Part shown: in pieces, positions 58,352 to 64,000 of the stretch
How positions within the stretch are numbered: the first letter of the stretch is position 1
How the letters are laid out: each line of letters opens with the position of its first letter
Assembly (NCBI GenBank): GCA_026419785.1
Contig: JAODTK010004420.1
Span: 1 to 64,000 of the forward strand
Direction: 5' to 3'
DNA: 64,000 bases
DNA from: Sclerodactyla briareus
Taxonomy: Eukaryota; Echinodermata; Holothuroidea; Dendrochirotida; Sclerodactylidae
Translations under genes and position numbers: made by a program
Notes under the pieces: model-generated
The model's database searches: none
The model's input: only the letters and a program-made list of their open reading frames with translations
What the model was told of the DNA's origin: nothing

Positions 58352-59330
58352 TAGGGAGAACAGGGTTAGTTGGAACTTTTTTCATGAAATCAATTATTTT
58401 CAAAAATAAGTGCTATTCAGGAAACCATACCTATCCTTTTAGGAGACTACTTACTTGGGTGTTCCACACATGCACGCCAGAAAAATGTGCTTTTCTCTAT
58501 GGCTTTGGAGATCAATTCCAGTAAGAAAGTGTCAGTGACAGCGTCCCCGAACCCGCCCTACGGGGTTAGTTGGAAAACATGGGGTGGAGTTAGTTGAAAC
58601 ATTGCCTCCGGCTTCTAAGAAATAAATGGGAACTTCATGACAACATACACCTTGTTTAGCCACCTTGGTATTCTATTAAAATATATCAAATGTATTAAAG
58701 GCAGATCTTACTGAATAATAATAAAAGTGATAAATATGTGAATAAATCTTTTTTACCATAATTCTGGAGAAATTCTCACAAAGAAGCAGTAGAACTAGTC
58801 AACATTGAAAAATTCAGAATATTTAATCTCTGCTTAGTTTGCAGACTAACTGTGAAGGGTTTTCAACATGGTTTAGATTATAGTTGAATCTGAGCAAATC
58901 AGTGTGCAAGAAGTTATGCAGACAGCATGTCCCAACTACCACCGCTCAAAAGCTCCAACGAACCCCATGGACCATTTTGACCTATGTATGTGCTCATTAC
59001 AACAGAATGGAAGCCAGCTGAATAATTCTTTTTTGCCTAATCTTGAAGCTCCAGTACGTAAGCTGTGAACAACCTCAACCCAAGATATTTTGGTTATTCC
59101 CTCTGTGAAAAAAGACAACATTTTTAATTTTTTTAATTTTTTTATTTATTTTGAAAAAACAAACTTTCCTCCCTCATTCTGTCCCTATGTTGGTTAACCA
59201 GGTTTGAAAGTAATATGGTGGATGACGTTAGCAATGCTCACAAAAGAGAGCTCACAAAATTATCTGAATCCAGGAGAAAATTCCAATGTTTCAACTAACC
59301 CCGCGTTCCAACTAACCCCGCTTTCCCCTA
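58352..59330. mobile_element. TIR element with GGGTTAGTTGGAA motifs
   Basis: The left end TAGGGAGAA-cAGGGTTAGTTGG and the complement of the right end TAGGGGAAAGC-GGGGTTAG match. The motif GGTTAGTTGGAA or GGTTAGTTGAAA recurs near 58563 and 58595 on the left and complemented at 59290-59320 on the right. The termini adjoin TA on both sides, suggesting TA target duplication. About 980 bp, no transposase frame. Confidence 0.6.
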
Positions 59331-61889
59331 TATAAATTTGTGGCAAAAAAGGCTGCGCGTTCACATGATTCATCGTCATGTTTGCGTTCTCGAACTGCTA
59401 TTCCAAACTACTAGCCGATATCGGACAAATTGGGACAAAAATTATGTAGGAAAATCCAACTTTCCAGTTGTACTCATCGATGATGCTAATTGCTAAACTT
59501 GAGTTCTCGCTCTTGCTACTAGCCGGCCTTCTCCTATTCAACTATCACCGACGGCAGCGCTTCACTCGGATGCCATCTGGTTGGCGGTTGACTCGTCATG
59601 GCGATTTATCGGTCAATGATTCCCCCATATGCCGTGACTGGTATCTGCCGCTACGTCAGATTATATTCCTGTTGAGTGTTCGCGATAATATGGTTTTGGG
59701 GGTGTAGCCGCCGTTTCCGCCGCCGCCATCGCCGCCCGCCGAAAACTTTAGGCGTTGCCCAAAAACTCTTTAAAAACCGCTTTATCCAACCATCTGTCAT
59801 TGGTGGTGCACATGTCCGCCCTGTGACATCTCGGAGGATATCGAATAGTGGGGCATCATTGCGTGTCTGCTGCCCTTTATTGTGCGGAGATAGTTGCGCG
59901 TTTACACGGGGGATTTGCGGTGTGTCCCAGAATCAGCAGGACACTTTGTGTGATTTTTTTCTAACTTTGTCGGATATAAACGAACGTGGACAGTATAACA
60001 GTTGGTCCTGAGCAGCAGGTAGGCCACCAGAGGTCAAATGAACATAATTTTATATGCTTTCCTCTAAACGCGGTCACGCATGCCACTTTCTGGCAGAGTC
60101 TAAACGTCGTTGGTTCACTCACCTCGCCACACACGTTTAGTTCATTTGGGTGGCTAATAGTTGATTGCTGCAGATGAACCGTGATTTGCATTGGATGAGG
60201 GGGAGAGGGGGGGGGGCAATACACTTAGGACCTCTACACAGTCGTCAAATCTCGAGGGCAGAAGACATCCCACCCCTCATATACGCGGATGCTCATATTG
60301 ACTTCTTATTTATCACACGATAGTTTCGATTAGGCAAGGTCAAGTCCACTCCATAATTAGCATGCAATGGCATGTAGTTCCCCTAGTAGCCCGTGTATCC
60401 AGTCTCCGCCTACGATGAAATCCACCAAATGAAATCTCAAATGATAACAACAGAGAACCACTCAGTCTATTCGGGGAAAAACGAGCAAAGTAACCCCTAT
60501 ATCTGTATAATTGAGTAACTTTCACCACCTTCACTGTTGATCCGATATAGACAGACTGCGTTAAAAACGATTTGGACATTGCAAATTCCCATGGTTATTA
60601 TTGAGCGAAGGTTCGAGTTTGACGTCACAAGGAAATGACCTGCAGCATTGTCACTGAGTTGATTACCTTTTTTTTTTTTTACTCTTCCATCCTCATGAAA
60701 TCAGTCGCTGAATGAAATTCATAACCGCTAATTGGGCCTCAGGAAAAATAAATTAACATTCATAGCAACAGTTTGCTGGGGTAAAAATTGTGGTAGTTGA
60801 GAACTATTTACTGATATACCCTTGGCCATGGGTGGTCCAGTTATGAGGTGCACTCGAAAAGGTGATTGTTGGTGTGTGTGTGCGTTTGCGTGTCCGTCAG
60901 ATTTTTTTAAATTTGTATTTCGCAGTTTGGAATAGCCGAATATGAACAAACTTTACTCACGCCTGGAAAGTCACAAAATACAGGTCATCGAAGCCACAAA
61001 GACAACTTTTACCATGCAATCAGCTAAAAATTACCGAACTTTCGACTTAGGGTGGGGGAGGGGACTTTTGAAAATCTTCCCCTTACTCTCCAATATAGGG
61101 AATGGAAGGTCTGAATGGTTTCCGAAGCGTGGGCTCTACGTAGTATAGGACATACGGTTTTTTCAACATAAGGCTAAACATTTCCTGGAATTACAACAAA
61201 TATACCCTTTTTTCTGGGGGGGGGGGGTGCTAGCTCAAGGCGATCACGATGTGGATTACGGTGTGTACTTTTATGTGTTTTTCCCGTCAAATTGCATAGA
61301 GTTTAAAATTCGTTCCTTGTTTTCAGAAGGGGAAGTTGGATGGAATTCCGCTTTCTCTGAGTACATCACTTGGCCTGATTTTTGTTATTTGGTTAAATGC
61401 TGTTGACTCATGGGTGTTTCTTCTTGGGAAAGTTTGTGAGGTCATGTAGTTTGTACTTCCTTGGAATAAGCACCGTAATGAGAACAAAAAGCCTTGTTGA
61501 ATGACAAGGGATGTTTCTCTGGCAATGGAAAAAAACGAAATTTTGTGACGTCTTCGTCTTCCTTCCTGCTCCTTGGCATATTCAATCAGTTTTCAATGCT
61601 CAACAAAAGTTACAGTCAAGCATTTATTTTATGGTGCCAAACGGGATTTTGAGAAGAAATTGCCTCCAATATTAGGGACGGAAAAAAGACGAAAGTCAAG
61701 ACAGGCATGTTCATCAGATTAAGATCCGTTACGGGGGGCGATCAACGATAGTCAGGATATGTCTGGGGTTCTCAACAGTTTTTTTTTTTCTTCGGTTTTC
61801 ACTCAAGAAAACCTTGACAATTTCGATGATCTCGCTGTTGGTGTGTCTCCTAATAGCATTAACGTTGTGGTTTTAAAGTTTTTACGCCT
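59331..61889. other. No gene recognised
   Basis: Frames up to 111 codons (59468-60011) are Arg-rich or hydrophobic with no family match. A G-run occurs at 61216-61226 and (GT)n near 60870. The last few hundred bases may be 5' parts of the LINE that follows. Confidence 0.3.
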
Positions 61890-63010
61890 GACTTGCTTAA
61901 TTAGGGATTAACTGCAGTCTGCAGGAACTTAAGAACTTGTAACGCTCCCGGTCCGGACGAAGTTTACTCGTTCCTCCTAAAGTCGTTTGCTGATCATTGT
62001 CATTTCTGTTAGCTCTCATTTTCAATAAAGATTTCTAGCAGAAGGTATGTGACGGAATCATTATTAGGGATCATTTGGTGAATAATTTCAATGACTAGTA
62101 TGATCTGATCCAAGAGTCTTCAGCTGGTACGAAAAATTCGTGCTTTTAATATCTACTGGAATTTATGAAGATGTTACTAGTTCTATTTACAAGGTGCCTC
62201 CTAAGCGGTCTCCTGTCAAATGGAGAGTTTTAGTATTCCCCGCACATGTTTCCTGGGTGGATTCAAGAATGGCTCCACGATAGGGCGAAGGGAGTTTTCA
62301 TTAAAGTGTCATTCTACCTGGCAGGAGGTCACAGTATATTTTCCCAATGGTCGGTTCTGGCCCCTTACTTTTTTTTTAAAGCTTATATCAATGATCACGA
62401 AGATTCTGTGCAATCTCGAGTTAGAGAAAAAATGCGGACGACACGAAGTTGTATCTGGAAGTTCAAAGGAATTTATATCGAATCTCCAATGATCTTCTGA
62501 GTTGACAAATGTGTTTCAAGGCCGATAAATGCAAAGTTATGAATGCAAAGGATATGCATGAAGGCTACATAACGCAACGCGTCTTTTAGTTTATGTGGTC
62601 AAGAAATCAATGTTGTAAATTTCTGGAAAAACATCATGGTGTGTACTTCGATTCTACATTGAAACCCTTCAAGCAGTGCATGTGCGGAAGCTGCTAGAAA
62701 AGGTAATTGGAAACTCGGCTAGAGCCTCGATTGATCGTAATTTCAGATTGCTGAACAAAGACATTGTTGTCAGGTTGTTTGAGCAGTTGGTAAGACCCTC
62801 ACCTGGAGTATTCTGTGCAAGTGTGGAATCTTTATTCCGTGAAAGATAAGCTGCTAATTGAGAACGTTCAAAGGAGGGCTCCGAGATTAGTTCACGTCCC
62901 CTGCGGGATTTGCCGTGTTGAGGAAGTTAAAGCGTCTGGGGTCTGACTTCAATGGAGCTAACCTGGCTAAGGTGAACTCGGGGTGATTTGAATAATGCTT
63001 TTCAAACTTG
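61890..63010 (+). mobile_element. CR1/Jockey-type LINE fragment (reverse transcriptase)
   Basis: Broken plus-strand frames give GPDEVYSFLLKSFADH (near 61950), WIQEWLHDRAKGV, QWSVLAPYFFFKAYIND (GVPQGSVLAPLLF block, near 62350-62400), ADDTKLYLEVQRN (catalytic ADD codons at 62434-62442), CKVMNAK, DSTLKPFKQC, FRLLNKDIVVRLFEQLVRP, EYSVQVWNLYSVKDKLLIENVQRRAPRLVH. The order and wording match CR1/Jockey-clade LINEs. Stops and frameshifts are frequent. No endonuclease domain was identified. Confidence 0.78.
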
Positions 63011-63045
63011 TCTAGCTTCGTGACCTCTACCTTTCTACTACTTTT

Positions 63046-63860
63046 TGAGTCCTTGAAAAAAGGTCAGGAATCTATGTAGTCATGTCGTATGTGTGTCTGG
63101 GTGGTGGTGTGGGTAAAGTTGTGACGCTTGGCCGTGTAACACCATAACTCCGACTCCACCTGGATGGATTGAGCTCATACTTGGTATGTGTGTTCCCCAT
63201 GATGAGTACATGATCCCTATTGTTTTGAGGTCAGGTCAAAGGTCATCTGAGGTCATCAGATGTCAAAGCCTGAAATCCTTGTAACACGATGAGTCCAAAT
63301 AATTGGTCCAATCAAGCTACAATGTGGTGTGTAGCTTTCTTATGGGGAGTACAAGAACCCTATCGTTTTGGGTGTTGATTGGGGTCATTTTTGGAAGAAA
63401 TTAGGGAATAGTAAAAAAATTGATTGGGTTGGCCAATTTTGGCTTGTAACACACTAACTAACTCACCCCCACCTGGATGGATTGAGCTCATGCTTGGTAT
63501 GTGTGTTCCCCATGATGAGTACATGATCTCTATTGTTTCGGGGTCAGGGCTCAAAGGTCATTGAGGTCACCAGAGGCCAGAGTCTGAAGTCCTTGTAAAC
63601 ACGATAAGTCCAAAACAGTTGGTCGATCAAGCTGAAATTTGGTGTGTAGCTTTCTTATGGGGAGTACAAGAACCCTATCGTTTTGGGTGTTGATTGGGGG
63701 CAATTTGGGCGAAAGAAAGAAAAAAGAGAAGAAATATGAAAATAACCAACAATTGATATTGTGGCCGATTTTGGCTTGTAACACACTAACTCTAACACCT
63801 ATTGTTTTGGGGTCAGGTCAAGGTAATCTGAGGTCACCAGAGGTCAAAATGATAGCGGCA
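63046..63860 (-). mobile_element. TGATTCCTTG-family element, copy D
   Basis: TGAGTCCTTG at 63046-63055 is the family terminus with one mismatch. It is followed by 'aatctatgtagtcatg', a short GT tract, 'gtgacgcttg', and two to three internal units with 'cacctggatggattgagctcat', 'ttggtatgtgtgttccccatgatgag' and 'ctattgttt.gggtcag'. The far terminus is not recognised before the window ends. Its start lies about 35 bases right of the LINE. Confidence 0.65.
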
Positions 63861-64000
63861 CGACAGCTTAAACTTCACGGGTAACCTCAGACCAGTGGGT
63901 TTGATAAAATGTGTAACACTCACAGGACTATTCGCTTACCTGAAGATGCGGGTGGATGCAGGCTTGCACTCACATGTCGGTGAGTTCAGTTATTTCCTAC
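63861..64000. other. Window end, nothing recognised
   Basis: No feature seen. Confidence 0.3.

Overview
This is eukaryotic, repeat-rich, intron-bearing nuclear DNA. There are no operons, ribosome-binding sites or long reading frames. The mix of CR1/Jockey-type and other non-LTR retrotransposons, tRNA-derived SINEs, hAT-like elements with G-runs just inside their ends, and a fucose-1-phosphate guanylyltransferase (FPGT) gene fits a marine invertebrate animal, possibly an echinoderm, hemichordate or other deuterostome. That placement is a guess, not read from a marker gene. Single-base breaks occur throughout the coding matches and between repeat copies. The sequence may therefore come from a long-read assembly with uncorrected indels, which limits every coding call.

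Layout. 0.6-6.5 kb: small palindromic elements and tandem duplications. 7.2-8.7 kb: two tRNA-SINE copies. 8.7-12.8 kb: the FPGT gene on the minus strand, with two recognisable exons, clean splice sites and a 2.4-kb intron that holds a LINE tail, a hairpin and an inverted GAACAT array. 15.4-24.1 kb: a mobile-element cluster with copies of a G-rich hAT-like family, a CR1-like LINE, a TIR-ended repeat family (here 'TGATTCCTTG family') and tandem arrays. 24-44 kb: the least repetitive part. It holds three phase-compatible candidate exons of an unidentified plus-strand gene, a SINE and a 3-kb inverted-repeat element. 44.9-46.4 kb: a LINE on the minus strand with YADD and GVPQGD motifs. 46.4-57.1 kb: nested transposons, including a hAT-like element inside a minisatellite with an exact 8-bp target duplication and a hAT-like element inside a TGATTCCTTG element. 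Two inverted copies of a GATATC minisatellite and its flank are also here. 58.3-59.3 kb: a TIR element carrying GGTTAGTTGGAA motifs. 61.9-63.0 kb: a LINE on the plus strand, followed by another TGATTCCTTG element.

FPGT is the only confidently identified host gene. It makes GDP-L-fucose from salvaged fucose-1-phosphate. Most other content is mobile DNA or its decay products. No new multi-gene system was found. The best leads are the nested transposon families, whose insertion boundaries can be read to the base.
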